The notes under the pieces: model-generated
Told to the model about the DNA's origin: nothing
Databases searched by the model: none
Seen by the model: only the letters and a program-made list of their open reading frames with translations
Position numbers and translations under genes: made by a program
Shown here: positions 1 through 7,326 of the stretch, piece after piece
Numbering within the stretch: position 1 is the first letter of the stretch
Layout: each line of letters begins with the position of its first letter
NCBI GenBank assembly: GCA_020444765.1
Contig: JAGRHW010000165.1
Span: 1-7,663, forward strand
DNA length: 7,663 nt
Reading direction: 5' to 3'
Origin: Gammaproteobacteria bacterium
GTDB lineage: Bacteria > Pseudomonadota > Gammaproteobacteria > Granulosicoccales > Granulosicoccaceae

Positions 1-1
1 G

Positions 2-208
2 GAAATGCCGCATATGGATGGCTTTGAGCTGGTGGCGATGCTGCGCGACGATCCGGCGTTGCAGGATATTCCGGTGATCGTTATCACCTCACGCAGTGGC
101 GACAAACACCGGCAACGCATTGAGCAGTCCGGAATTCAGGGTTTTTTGGGTAAGCCTTACCAGGAAGCACAATTGCTCGGCCTGCTTGATAAATTGTTGA
201 ATAACTGA
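2..208 (+). CDS. chpA: C-terminal receiver domain of a ChpA/PilL-type hybrid CheA kinase (5'-truncated by window edge)
   Basis: This is the 3' end of a gene that begins left of the window; the reading frame is open from base 2. The 68 visible residues are the second half of a response-regulator receiver domain. They contain the loop after the phospho-acceptor Asp (EMPHMDGFEL; the Asp itself is just outside), the beta4 segment IPVIVITSR with its conserved Thr/Ser, and beta5 with the conserved Lys in GKPY. The stretch TSRSGDKHRQR followed by LGKPYQE is, to my knowledge, typical of the C-terminal receiver of ChpA/PilL. These are large CheA-like histidine kinases that control type IV pilus twitching and surface sensing at the inner membrane. 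A stand-alone receiver protein or another hybrid kinase is possible because the upstream domains are not visible. The protein ends 10 residues after the GKPYQE helix begins to run out, as is normal for a terminal receiver domain. Confidence 0.72.
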   Translation, partial: EMPHMDGFELVAMLRDDPALQDIPVIVITSRSGDKHRQRIEQSGIQGFLGKPYQEAQLLGLLDKLLNN

Positions 209-262
209 AAACAGCCACGCCTTTTCCGAAAAATCAAGGATTTCACAATACGGGCATTGCCT

Positions 263-293
263 GCCGGTGTTCTTATACGTTACCGGCTTGTTA
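263..293 (+). terminator. Possible weak terminator hairpin in the chpA-lipoprotein gap
   Basis: GCCGGT (263-268) and ACCGGC (282-287) can pair as a 6-bp GC-rich stem with a 13-base loop. The following bases are TTGTTA and not a T run, so this would be a poor intrinsic terminator. It is the only notable dyad in the 170-base gap between the kinase and the lipoprotein gene. I see no convincing sigma70 promoter in that gap, so the promoter of the lipoprotein gene is unidentified. Confidence 0.22.
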
Positions 294-368
294 AATACGT
301 ATCAAAACACACAGCTTTGTGGCGTGGTTGCTGCAGGTTTTCTGACCTGAGCGGCTTTTACGGAAATC

Positions 369-373
369 GGGAG
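369..373 (+). promoter_or_regulatory. Shine-Dalgarno that decides the lipoprotein gene start
   Basis: GGGAG lies directly against the ATG at 375, too close to serve it. It is 7 bases before the ATG at 381 and 10 before the ATG at 384. The start at 381 is therefore preferred. Confidence 0.55.
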
Positions 374-380
374 AATGCCG

Positions 381-2480
381 ATGATGTCTTTACCAAACGC
401 CATTGTTTTTGCAGTGCTGGCCGGCCTTGCGCTCTCGTGCAGCGATTCCGGTGAGGATGCCTCGATCGATCGCGATACGCTCTCCTATAAACTCAAAAGC
501 ATCCGCAATGCAGCGGAGTTTGAAGAAAACTACAAGACCGCGCTGATTGGCTATTACAACAAACGTCTTGACCAGCCGGTGCCGGTGGACGTCGGTGGAA
601 CGGCAGCAAATGAAGCGGAAGATGTGGATTCCGGGAATTCATCCGTATCAGGAACCAATCTTCAGGAGCTGGGTGTTGATGAAGCGGACCGGGTCAAAAC
701 CGATGGCCAGTTGCTGTACGTCCTGAATGCACCGCCCGCTTATACCATAGCAGTAGATGACGTCGCCGAAACCAGCCTGCCCACAGAGCCTGTAGTCGAA
801 CAGGATACACAGAGCGAGCTTGGTATTTTTTCCCTGCGTTCTGCGGAAGGGGATGCGGAAAAGCTCGCTGCCCTTGAACTGACGGGCCTGGGAATCGCCG
901 ATGGGTTGTTTCTGCATCGAACAGGTCCAGCAACGAGGCTTGCGGTTACCGCGTCGAGTTCGGGTGCTTACCAGCCTTATTGGTACGATTCGTCCGCCTG
1001 GGGCGGGTTGAGTGGGTCGGTGACTCATGTCGAGGTTAGTGATCCTTATTCGCCTCGAGTCGAAAACTCCCTGAAAATTTCCGGGCAGATTATTTCGACC
1101 CGCCGTATCGGTGATCACTTATTGCTCGCCAGCCGTTTTTTCCCGCAAATCGAAGGTATACATTTCTGGCCGGAATCGGCCGCGGAAAAATCCGCCAACG
1201 AGGCGCGTATTCGGTCCCTGGCCCTGACTGACCTGCTGCCGACTTATCAATATACAAGTGATACCACGGAGCGGCCGCTGGTTGCGGCGGAAGACTGTTT
1301 CGTGCCGGAGAGTGCCGATGCGCTCGGTTATTCGGTCGATGTGATTTCGCTGGTATCAATTGATCTCAAGGATTTGTCGCTGGCCAGCAGCCTGTGTTTT
1401 GTAGGCGCGACGGAGACTTTTTATGCGTCGAGCCAGGGCATTTATCTGGCGACAAGCCGTTATGACTGGCAGTTTGACGATGATGGCATGGCCGATTATG
1501 CGGAGCCCGACGTGGCGACAGATATCCATGCGTTCAGCGTCGATAACGGGCAGCTGAGCTATGCCGCCTCAGGGGTGGTTAAAGGCCAGTTGGGCTGGAA
1601 TGTCGCCCGCAGGCCGTTTCGCCTTAGCGAGAAAGATGGTTTTTTACGGGTCGTCTCCTTCACCGCCGAACTGGAGGAGGACAAAAGTCCTGTCCGGTTG
1701 ACGGTTCTGGCGCGTGATGGCGGGGAGCTGAAGACCCTGGCCAGTCTGCCGAACGAGCGTCATCCGCAGCCACTCGGCAAGCCGGGAGAAGAACTGTACG
1801 GCTCGCGGTTTGTCGGCGATCGGGCTTATTTCGTCACGTTTCGGGTCACCGATCCGCTGTATGTGCTGGATCTGTCGAATCCCGAGCAGCCTTTTGTTGC
1901 CGGTGAGTTGCAGATCGACGGTTATTCGGATTATCTGCATCCGCTTGGAGAGACCTTGCTGCTTGGTGTCGGCAAGGACGCGATTCCTGATGAGTCGGGC
2001 GATCAGCAGCGTGGCGCCTGGTATCAGGGAGTCAAGGTTTCCCTGATTGATGTTGCGGACCCGGCCGCGCCGGCTGAATTGCAGTCGGTCGTGATCGGTA
2101 AACGCGGAACCGAGTCGCCTGTGTTGCGCGATCACCATGCCTTTACTTATCTTGCCGGACAGGCCGGCGGCCCAGACAGATTCGCGATTCCGCTGAGCGT
2201 GCATGACGGAGCCGCTGCCTATGAAGTCGATCAGAGTCTTCCCTGGGCATGGCATGAATGGTCACACACGGGTTTGCATCTGTTCGAGATTGATATAAAC
2301 AACCGGACCCTGTTGCCACGTGGCGCCCTGAAAATCACCACCAGAGAGTCAGGCAATGGGATGGTTTCAGCCGAGCAGGATCGCTCGATTGTGGCTGGGG
2401 ATTCCGTGTTTTACATCCATGGCAAGCGGGTTTATGGGGCCTTGTGGGAAACACCTGAAGCTATCAACGGACCGCGCTAG
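381..2480 (+). CDS. Predicted outer-membrane lipoprotein with C-terminal beta-propeller domain (Beta_propel family)
   Basis: The product has about 699 residues from ATG 381; an ATG at 375 would add two. The N-terminus has a short hydrophobic segment ending in LAGLALSC, a lipoprotein signal with the lipidated Cys near residue 20. Ser at +2 gives no inner-membrane retention signal, so outer-membrane anchoring is inferred. A low-complexity acidic linker follows. The motif TNLQELGVDEADRVKTDG at about residues 92-109 is the entry signature of the secreted beta-propeller proteins (Pfam Beta_propel, distantly WD40-like). Later family-like segments include TDIHAFSVDNG, DPLYVLDLSNP followed by GYSDYLHPLGE, and a terminal propeller strand ending near YGALWE. 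Apart from the lipid Cys, the only cysteines are about residues 306 and 339, which could form a disulfide. No catalytic motif is recognisable. The family has no settled function, so a binding or scaffold role is only a guess. The gene stands alone between the kinase and erpA, with no clear terminator after it. Confidence 0.85.
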   Translation: MMSLPNAIVFAVLAGLALSCSDSGEDASIDRDTLSYKLKSIRNAAEFEENYKTALIGYYNKRLDQPVPVDVGGTAANEAEDVDSGNSSVSGTNLQELGVDEADRVKTDGQLLYVLNAPPAYTIAVDDVAETSLPTEPVVEQDTQSELGIFSLRSAEGDAEKLAALELTGLGIADGLFLHRTGPATRLAVTASSSGAYQPYWYDSSAWGGLSGSVTHVEVSDPYSPRVENSLKISGQIISTRRIGDHLLLASRFFPQIEGIHFWPESAAEKSANEARIRSLALTDLLPTYQYTSDTTERPLVAAEDCFVPESADALGYSVDVISLVSIDLKDLSLASSLCFVGATETFYASSQGIYLATSRYDWQFDDDGMADYAEPDVATDIHAFSVDNGQLSYAASGVVKGQLGWNVARRPFRLSEKDGFLRVVSFTAELEEDKSPVRLTVLARDGGELKTLASLPNERHPQPLGKPGEELYGSRFVGDRAYFVTFRVTDPLYVLDLSNPEQPFVAGELQIDGYSDYLHPLGETLLLGVGKDAIPDESGDQQRGAWYQGVKVSLIDVADPAAPAELQSVVIGKRGTESPVLRDHHAFTYLAGQAGGPDRFAIPLSVHDGAAAYEVDQSLPWAWHEWSHTGLHLFEIDINNRTLLPRGALKITTRESGNGMVSAEQDRSIVAGDSVFYIHGKRVYGALWETPEAINGPR

Positions 2481-2526
2481 GCTTTTTCGGTGCCAGGCGG
2501 GACTATATCCACAAGTTTCCAAGTCT

Positions 2527-2551
2527 AAAGTTGACTTGTTTAGTCGGGTAA
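2527..2551 (+). promoter_or_regulatory. IscR type 1-like operator upstream of erpA
   Basis: The half-sites GACT (2533-2536) and AGTC (2542-2545) are separated by five bases (TGTTT) and flanked by GTT on the left and GGG on the right. This follows the E. coli IscR type 1 pattern (ATASYYGACT, five bases, AGTCRRSTAT), including the SYY and RRS flanks, with mismatches only in the outer ATA/TAT and the first two spacer positions. The site covers a possible -35 hexamer (TTGACT, 2531-2536), a position suited to repression. IscR is the Fe-S sensing repressor, and erpA is one of its targets in E. coli. No iscR gene is in the window, so the regulator is inferred. Confidence 0.6.
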
Positions 2552-2559
2552 GATAGTTT
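2531..2559 (+). promoter_or_regulatory. Candidate erpA promoter
   Basis: TTGACT (2531-2536) is a good -35. Seventeen bases downstream, TAGTTT (2554-2559) is a poor -10. An alternative -10 is TAAGAT (2549-2554), which would need the weak -35 TAAAGT at 2526-2531. A promoter here is likely given the overlapping dyad, but its exact hexamers are uncertain. The 5' leader would be about 30-40 bases. Confidence 0.4.
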
Positions 2560-2598
2560 TATCCTAATTGAAATACAGCGAGTTGGAGTTACAAGAGC

Positions 2599-2958
2599 AT
2601 GAGTATTGAGGCAGAAGATTTCGAGATGCCTGACCCCCTGGTTTTTACTGAAGCGGCGGCAAAAAAAGTAAAATCCCTGATTGATGAGGAAGGTAATCCC
2701 GATCTGAAGTTGCGGGTGTTCGTATCCGGCGGCGGGTGTTCCGGCTTCCAGTACGGATTTACCTTTGATGAAGAAATCAATGAGGGCGATACGGAGGTCG
2801 TCAAGGAAGGCGTCAAACTGCTGATCGATCCGATGAGTTTTCAGTATCTGACGGGTGCCGAAATCGATTATACGGAAGGCCTGGAGGGCTCTCAGTTTGT
2901 TATCCGCAATCCGAATGCAGTCACGACCTGCGGTTGCGGTTCCTCATTTTCGACCTGA
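2599..2958 (+). CDS. erpA: Iron-sulfur cluster insertion protein ErpA (A-type carrier)
   Basis: The product has 119 residues, close to the E. coli protein (about 114), and resembles it along its whole length. ErpA receives Fe-S clusters from the ISC or SUF machinery in the cytoplasm and passes them to apo-enzymes, including the IspG and IspH proteins of isoprenoid synthesis. The three cluster-binding cysteines of the A-type family are present: Cys47 in [11 protein letters not shown], and Cys111 and Cys113 in [10 protein letters not shown] near the C-terminus. The segment [18 protein letters not shown] is also characteristic and separates ErpA from IscA and SufA. The start ATG at 2599 has GGAG about 10 bases upstream (2585-2588). 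The N-terminal extension [10 protein letters not shown] is a few residues longer than in E. coli. The gene is a single-gene unit with its own operator upstream and a strong terminator downstream. Confidence 0.97.
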   Translation: MSIEAEDFEMPDPLVFTEAAAKKVKSLIDEEGNPDLKLRVFVSGGGCSGFQYGFTFDEEINEGDTEVVKEGVKLLIDPMSFQYLTGAEIDYTEGLEGSQFVIRNPNAVTTCGCGSSFST

Positions 2959-2987
2959 TTCGCGGTTTCCGACAGAATCGATCACAG

Positions 2988-3017
2988 AAGGCCGGTGCGC
3001 AAACACCGGCCTTTTTT
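2988..3017 (+). terminator. Intrinsic terminator of erpA
   Basis: The stem AAGGCCGGTG (2988-2997) pairs with CACCGGCCTT (3004-3013) across the six-base loop CGCAAA, and is followed at once by further T residues to 3017. It lies 30 bases after the erpA stop. The convergent anmK gene ends at 3039. Read from the minus strand, the same hairpin is followed by only TT then CTG, so it would terminate anmK transcripts less efficiently. No separate anmK terminator is visible. Confidence 0.93.
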
Positions 3018-3038
3018 ATTGCTGGTTTTTGTGAAAAG

Positions 3039-4145
3039 TCAGTGCGTGGCGGGGTAATGACAACCGCAGATAACTGCCCGGCGGCTGCCGGTCACCGAAG
3101 GCAGATTGCCGGGCAGTCCATCCAGATGCCTTTCTGCCAGCCAGGCAAACACCATGGCTTCCAGAAAATCGCCGTCAATACCGACCGACTCCGGTTTCAG
3201 CAACGTGATACCGGGCAGGCTTTGCCCTAAGCGCCGAAGCAGCTCCTGGTTTTTCGCACCACCGCCACAGGTATAAACCTGTTCACAGGCAGGGCAGTGC
3301 CTTTCAATGGCGTCAGCGATTGTACGGGCGGTTAATTCGCACAAGGTGGCCTGAACATCGACCGCTGCGCTTGTATTGTTCTTTAAATGCTTATCCAGCC
3401 AGGGGCCGCCGAAATATTCGCGACCGGTGCTTTTGGGTGGCGCTTGTTTGAAATAGTCATCGGCGAGCATGGATGCCAGCAGCTTAGGGTCCGGTGTTCC
3501 GCTGGCGGCCCAGGCGCCGTCGGCATCGTGATCCAAGCCCTTGTTGATTTTGATCCAGTCGTCGAGCAGTGCATTGGCCGGCCCTGTATCAAAGCCAATG
3601 ACCTCCCGATCGTCCTGTAAAACAGTGATGTTGGCGATACCGCCGAGATTAAGCACCACGGTGTGTTTGCCGGCTTCACGGAAAACCTGTTCATGGAATA
3701 AAGATGCGAACGGCGCACCCTGGCCGCCAAAGGCCATATCGGCGCGCCTGAAATCGGTAATGACATCGATTCCGGTACGGGCGACGAGAATGTTGGGGTT
3801 ACCGATTTGCACGGTGTAACGAAGCCCTGCCTGCGGACGGTGGCGAATCGTCTGGCCATGACTGCCGATGGCACTGACCCTGCCCGGCGTGCAGTCTGCC
3901 TGCCGGAGCAGCCGTTCGACAGCGATGGCTAGTTGTTCGGCAATCTGTGCGTCGAGCAGAAAGAGTTCGTCAAACCCGACATGATCACTGTGGGCAAGCG
4001 CAATGATTCGCTTGCGAAGGTCGGCGGGATAGGGGTGAAAATATTTATCCAGCAGGCGTGGTGAGTGATCTTCGAATTCGACCAGTGCCGCATCCACGCC
4101 GTCGGCGCTGGTGCCTGTCATCAGACCGATTGTCAGCGGACTCAT
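3039..4145 (-). CDS. anmK: Anhydro-N-acetylmuramic acid kinase AnmK
   Basis: The product has 368 residues, the usual family length (about 369). AnmK hydrolyses the 1,6-anhydro ring of anhydro-MurNAc and phosphorylates it to MurNAc-6-phosphate in the cytoplasm, returning cell-wall sugar to metabolism. The N-terminal phosphate-binding loop GLMTGTSADGVDAAL (residues 7-21) is the clearest signature. SHGQTIRH (95-102), GIDVITDFRRADMAFGGQGA (125-144), LNLGGIANITV (166-176) and GFDTGPANALLDDW (184-197) follow in family order. Asp186 in GFDTGP corresponds to the catalytic base. CGGGAKN toward the C-terminus is the second sugar/nucleotide region. The ATG start is supported by AGGGGG seven bases upstream on the minus strand (4153-4158). 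The gene lies 35 bp after the M23 peptidase stop on the same strand, so the two are probably cotranscribed. It converges with erpA. Confidence 0.96.
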   Translation of the reverse strand: MSPLTIGLMTGTSADGVDAALVEFEDHSPRLLDKYFHPYPADLRKRIIALAHSDHVGFDELFLLDAQIAEQLAIAVERLLRQADCTPGRVSAIGSHGQTIRHRPQAGLRYTVQIGNPNILVARTGIDVITDFRRADMAFGGQGAPFASLFHEQVFREAGKHTVVLNLGGIANITVLQDDREVIGFDTGPANALLDDWIKINKGLDHDADGAWAASGTPDPKLLASMLADDYFKQAPPKSTGREYFGGPWLDKHLKNNTSAAVDVQATLCELTARTIADAIERHCPACEQVYTCGGGAKNQELLRRLGQSLPGITLLKPESVGIDGDFLEAMVFAWLAERHLDGLPGNLPSVTGSRRAVICGCHYPATH

Positions 4146-4180
4146 CGTTGAACCCCCTGAGTACGGATGCGTGATGTTGG

Positions 4181-5806
4181 TTATCGCGCATCCATGGCGA
4201 CAGATGTCGGCGCCATGCCATCGAGTGTCGCTAACAGCTCGCGGGATTGATTCAGAAAATCTGCCTTGTATTTGTCAGGCAAGGGCTGAGAATCCGGAAA
4301 TTTGACTTTCAGGGGATTCTTGTGCACGCCATTGACGAGGAATTCATAATGAAGGTGCGGCCCGGTTACGCGGCCACTGCGCCCGACGTAGCCGATAATC
4401 TGGCCCTGCTGAACGCGCTTGCCGGTCTTGCTGGATTTGGCGAATTTGGACATATGCGCGTAAAGGGTTGAATATTTGTCGCCGTGTTTAATGACGATGG
4501 TTTTCCCGTATCCACCTTTATTGCCGGCAAAAATAATCTTGCCATCGCCCGAACTGCGAATCGGTGTGCCGATCGGGGCGCCGTAGTCGGTACCCTTGTG
4601 AGCACGAATCGTGTGCAGTACCGGATGCCGGCGATTGGGGTTGAAGTGCGAGGTGATGCGCACCACATCAACTGGATTACGTAAAAATGCCTTGCGCATG
4701 GAGCGGCCTTCAGGCGTGTAATAACTGGTACGGCCGGAAAAATCCGTATAACGGATGGCCCTGATCGAGCGGCCGGCGTTCTGGAACTCCGCGGCAAGGA
4801 TGTCGCCTTCACCAAGGTATTCGCCATCCCTGTAAAGTTTTTCATAGATGACTTTGAATTTGTCGCCCTTGCGGATATCCAGGCCAAAATCCACGTCCCA
4901 CTGGAAAATATCCACCAGATTCATGATGGTTTTCTGGCTGAGTCCTGCGCTCTGGCCGGCCAGAAACAGGGATGACTCGATTTCGGTTGACGCCGATTGC
5001 GGCACGCGGGTCAGCGGCATCTCGATGATCGAGCCGGCAAAGCCCTCATCGCCACGGGAGATGACCAGCTTTTTCTCCTGTCCGAGTCGCAGGCTCAGGC
5101 TGGCAAAGCGGCCGTCGGGATAGCGGCGGAAATTCAGTTGCTGGTTGATGCGCAGGGTCGAGAGATGCTCTTTTATGTAGCTATTGGAGAGCAGGGTATG
5201 CAGTTCGGCGGTGTCGACGCCGTTATCGACGAGAATTTCCGACAAGGTGTCGCCGTTTTTGACCTTGACGGTTTGTTCGTAAAATTCCGGCTCGGCCTGG
5301 GCTTCGCTTTCAATATCCTGAGTTGGAACCTCAGTGGTAAGTGAGGCCGGAGCACTTTGTTCGGGAATCATCTGCGCGGATTCGCCGGGAGCAATAATGG
5401 TCTGGTCATTTTCCTCGGGCATATAGGCCGCCATTTTCAGGCGTGCGCTGCCGGGTACGAACTGGTTGGAATCGATAAAGTAGAAATCAGGATCTGCCGA
5501 AGAATTATGATCGGTTTTAGCGCCACCGAGCATCGACAGGTGGTTCGGGTTTGATTCGTCGTCGACATTGCCGTTACTGACGGTGGCAATCAGTGCGCTG
5601 AATACAAAGAACGCTGCAATCATTGCCGTGCGGCGCAGCGGATACACCGTCTTACGGGATCGATCCGGTTTTGGCCGGATTCGAATTGCACCCTGCATGA
5701 GCTCAGGTCCGGCCACTTTCTTTCTGCGAAAAAAAGATTTTTCGCTCGTACGACCGGACTCGTTGAGCAGTCCAAACCGGGTGTTTGTTTTATAATCCAG
5801 TCGCAT
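4181..5806 (-). CDS. Membrane-anchored M23 metallopeptidase, MepM/OapA-like murein endopeptidase
   Basis: From the ATG at 5806 the product has 541 residues. A basic cytoplasmic tail precedes one transmembrane anchor (TAMIAAFFVFSALIATV, about residues 60-76). A variable periplasmic linker follows, then a LysM-like/OapA domain (YEQTVKVKNGDTLSEILVDN, about 176-195), a middle domain, and a C-terminal M23 peptidase domain (about 390-505). The zinc and catalytic residues are present: HxxxD in AHKGTDYG, YAHM, and GPHLHYE. Such enzymes cut peptide cross-links in periplasmic murein. The start is uncertain. The frame is open to a GTG at 5914, but a candidate promoter -10 lies on those first codons. ATG 5806 has no close Shine-Dalgarno. 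ATG 5698 would give 505 residues and a 24-residue tail before the anchor, also typical of the family. The gene is followed by anmK, so murein cutting and recycling may be coexpressed. Confidence 0.9.
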   Translation of the reverse strand: MRLDYKTNTRFGLLNESGRTSEKSFFRRKKVAGPELMQGAIRIRPKPDRSRKTVYPLRRTAMIAAFFVFSALIATVSNGNVDDESNPNHLSMLGGAKTDHNSSADPDFYFIDSNQFVPGSARLKMAAYMPEENDQTIIAPGESAQMIPEQSAPASLTTEVPTQDIESEAQAEPEFYEQTVKVKNGDTLSEILVDNGVDTAELHTLLSNSYIKEHLSTLRINQQLNFRRYPDGRFASLSLRLGQEKKLVISRGDEGFAGSIIEMPLTRVPQSASTEIESSLFLAGQSAGLSQKTIMNLVDIFQWDVDFGLDIRKGDKFKVIYEKLYRDGEYLGEGDILAAEFQNAGRSIRAIRYTDFSGRTSYYTPEGRSMRKAFLRNPVDVVRITSHFNPNRRHPVLHTIRAHKGTDYGAPIGTPIRSSGDGKIIFAGNKGGYGKTIVIKHGDKYSTLYAHMSKFAKSSKTGKRVQQGQIIGYVGRSGRVTGPHLHYEFLVNGVHKNPLKVKFPDSQPLPDKYKADFLNQSRELLATLDGMAPTSVAMDAR

Positions 5807-5902
5807 CGGGGTGTGTCTGAAATCCTGAAAATCTTTGTTGAGCTTTCTCACGTGTATCGTTACCAATGAGTGAGGATTGTAATCTGATTGTAAAAACTGT
5901 GA

Positions 5903-5932
5903 ACTATACAGCACCAGCCGGTAACTTGTCAG
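5903..5932 (-). promoter_or_regulatory. Candidate promoter of the M23 peptidase-anmK operon
   Basis: On the minus strand CTGACA (5927-5932) and TATAGT (5903-5908) are each 5/6 matches to the sigma70 consensus, with an 18-base spacer. Transcription would start near 5896. This lies downstream of the GTG at 5914 and argues that translation begins at a later codon, such as ATG 5806 or 5698. Confidence 0.5.
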
Positions 5933-5950
5933 CGTTAACGGGCTCGCGTG

Positions 5951-5979
5951 GTGACTGAAGAAGTATAGTCGCCAATAAT
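5951..5979 (+). promoter_or_regulatory. Candidate tyrS promoter
   Basis: GTGACT (5951-5956) and AATAAT (5974-5979) are separated by 17 bases and would give a very short leader before the ATG at 6002. A second -10-like hexamer, TATAGT at 5964-5969, lacks a suitable -35. The assignment is tentative. Together with the minus-strand promoter at 5903-5932 it makes this gap a divergent control region. Confidence 0.35.
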
Positions 5980-6001
5980 ATTTTTCGTAACCGGATCAAT
6001 C

Positions 6002-7201
6002 ATGAAAAACAGTATCGAAGATCAGATAGCAATAATTATGCGCGGTGCCGAAGAGGTACTGCTCTTGGATGACCTGAAGCGCAAGTTGAAGACCGGCAAG
6101 CCCCTGTTGGTAAAGGCCGGCTTTGATCCGACTGCACCGGATTTGCACCTTGGGCATACTGTGTTGATCAATAAAATGCGCCAGTTCCAGGATCTGGGGC
6201 ATGATGTGGTTTTTCTGATTGGTGATTTTACCGGCCTGATCGGTGACCCGTCCGGTAAAAACGCAACGCGTCCTCCTCTTAGCCGGGAGCAGATTGCCGA
6301 GAACGCCAAAACCTACGAAAAGCAGATCTACAAAATTCTCGATCGTGACAAAACACGCATCATGTTCAATTCCAGCTGGATGGAAAAACTCGGGGCGGCG
6401 GGACTGATTCAGCTCGCCTCCAGGCACACCGTGGCGCGAATGCTCGAAAGAGATGATTTCAACAAACGCTACAACAATGGTCAGCCGATAGCCATTCACG
6501 AGTTTCTCTATCCGCTGGTTCAGGGTTATGACTCCGTGGCCATGAAGGCGGATGTCGAACTGGGCGGCACCGATCAGAAATTCAATCTGCTGGTCGGGCG
6601 GCAACTGCAGCAGTCCTGGGGGCAGGACCCACAGGTGGTGATTACCATGCCGCTGCTCGAAGGGCTGGACGGCGTCAACAAGATGTCCAAGTCCCTGGGC
6701 AACTATATCGGTATCGATGAACCGGGAAATGAAATTTTCGGCAAGATCATGTCGATCTCTGATGAACTGATGTGGCGATACTTCGAGCTGTTGAGCTTTC
6801 GCTCCCTGGAGGATATCGCGGGTCTGAAGCAAAGCATCGATGAAGGCGCAAATCCGCGGGACATCAAATTCCTTCTGGCGGAGGAAATCGTCGAGCGTTT
6901 TCACTCGCGCGATGTTGCCGTCCGTGCAAAGGAAGATTTTATCGAGCGATTCAGGAAGGGTGTAATTCCTGACGATATCGAGCAGGTCACTATCGATGTC
7001 GGCGCTGCCGGACTGCCGATCGGTAACGTCCTCAAGCTGGCAGGACTGGTGCCGAGTACATCGGAGGCTTTACGTATGATCAAGCAGGGAGCTGTACGGA
7101 TTGACGGCGAAAAGGTTGAGGATACGGCTCTGCTTATCAAAGCCAACGAAAGTGCCGTCTATCAGGTGGGCAAACGTCGCATTGCTAAAATTTCTAGTTG
7201 A
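6002..7201 (+). CDS. tyrS: Tyrosyl-tRNA synthetase, TyrZ-like class with KMSKS
   Basis: The product has 399 residues. It is a class I aminoacyl-tRNA synthetase that activates tyrosine with ATP and charges tRNA-Tyr in the cytoplasm. The HIGH-type motif is HLGHT (residues 49-53) within [15 protein letters not shown]. The KMSKS loop is intact (227-231). LGGTDQKFN (187-195) belongs to the tyrosine-binding region. A C-terminal S4 RNA-binding domain (about 335-395, with [12 protein letters not shown] and [10 protein letters not shown]) binds the tRNA. The intact KMSKS and the length near 400 place it with the TyrZ-type enzymes. The E. coli TyrS type is about 424 residues and has a diverged KFGKT loop. 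The Shine-Dalgarno is weak (GGA at 5993-5995). The gene is transcribed away from the M23 operon and toward the rRNA promoters, the first of which begins 13 bases after the stop. Confidence 0.97.
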   Translation: MKNSIEDQIAIIMRGAEEVLLLDDLKRKLKTGKPLLVKAGFDPTAPDLHLGHTVLINKMRQFQDLGHDVVFLIGDFTGLIGDPSGKNATRPPLSREQIAENAKTYEKQIYKILDRDKTRIMFNSSWMEKLGAAGLIQLASRHTVARMLERDDFNKRYNNGQPIAIHEFLYPLVQGYDSVAMKADVELGGTDQKFNLLVGRQLQQSWGQDPQVVITMPLLEGLDGVNKMSKSLGNYIGIDEPGNEIFGKIMSISDELMWRYFELLSFRSLEDIAGLKQSIDEGANPRDIKFLLAEEIVERFHSRDVAVRAKEDFIERFRKGVIPDDIEQVTIDVGAAGLPIGNVLKLAGLVPSTSEALRMIKQGAVRIDGEKVEDTALLIKANESAVYQVGKRRIAKISS

Positions 7202-7214
7202 TCCAATAAAAGGG

Positions 7215-7242
7215 TTGACCGCCTGGTTTTGCTCTGTATAAT
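7215..7242 (+). promoter_or_regulatory. rRNA operon promoter P1
   Basis: TTGACC (7215-7220) and a perfect TATAAT (7237-7242) are separated by 16 bases. The following GCGCGCC is a GC-rich discriminator, typical of stringently controlled rRNA promoters. An AT-rich stretch upstream, within the end of tyrS (about 7186-7211), could act as an UP element. Transcription would start near 7249. Confidence 0.85.
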
Positions 7243-7249
7243 GCGCGCC

Positions 7250-7273
7250 TTCGCTTGGCACAAGCCGGGCGAA
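7250..7273 (+). other. Hairpin at the 5' end of the P1 transcript
   Basis: TTCGC (7250-7254) pairs with GCGAA (7269-7273). Inside, TTG (7255-7257) can pair with CAA (7261-7263), leaving a bulge; GCTTG with CAAGC (7253-7257 and 7261-7265) is an alternative. The structure begins almost at the predicted P1 start point. It has no T run after it, so it is not a terminator. Confidence 0.5.
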
Positions 7274-7326
7274 AAAGCGGTTCAAGCAAGCTGTTTTTTG
7301 CTGAAAAGAAAGTCAAAAAATAGTTG

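Noticed and set aside
257..454. A small plus-strand frame spanning the gap before the lipoprotein gene
   Set aside because: It overlaps the lipoprotein signal sequence in another frame, and I see no ribosome site or family-like content.
1644..2255. A 203-codon minus-strand open frame inside the lipoprotein gene
   Set aside because: The plus-strand frame carries clear Beta_propel family motifs through this stretch; the antisense frame has no recognisable domain.
2552..2563. GATA-GTTT-TATC small dyad before erpA
   Set aside because: It is a 4-bp AT-rich stem, weak enough to be chance next to the much stronger GACT/AGTC dyad.
5807..5914. Extension of the M23 peptidase to the GTG at 5914
   Set aside because: There is no Shine-Dalgarno, the base composition is like the intergenic region, and a candidate promoter -10 lies on codons 3-4.
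5996..6904. A 302-codon open frame on the minus strand opposite tyrS
   Set aside because: It lies entirely antisense to a well-supported synthetase, its translation resembles no family I know, and such frames are common opposite GC-biased third positions.
7285..7302. AGCAA and TTGCT around a T run as a tyrS terminator
   Set aside because: The stem is only 5 bp with the T run inside the loop and not after the stem, and it lies downstream of rRNA promoter P1.
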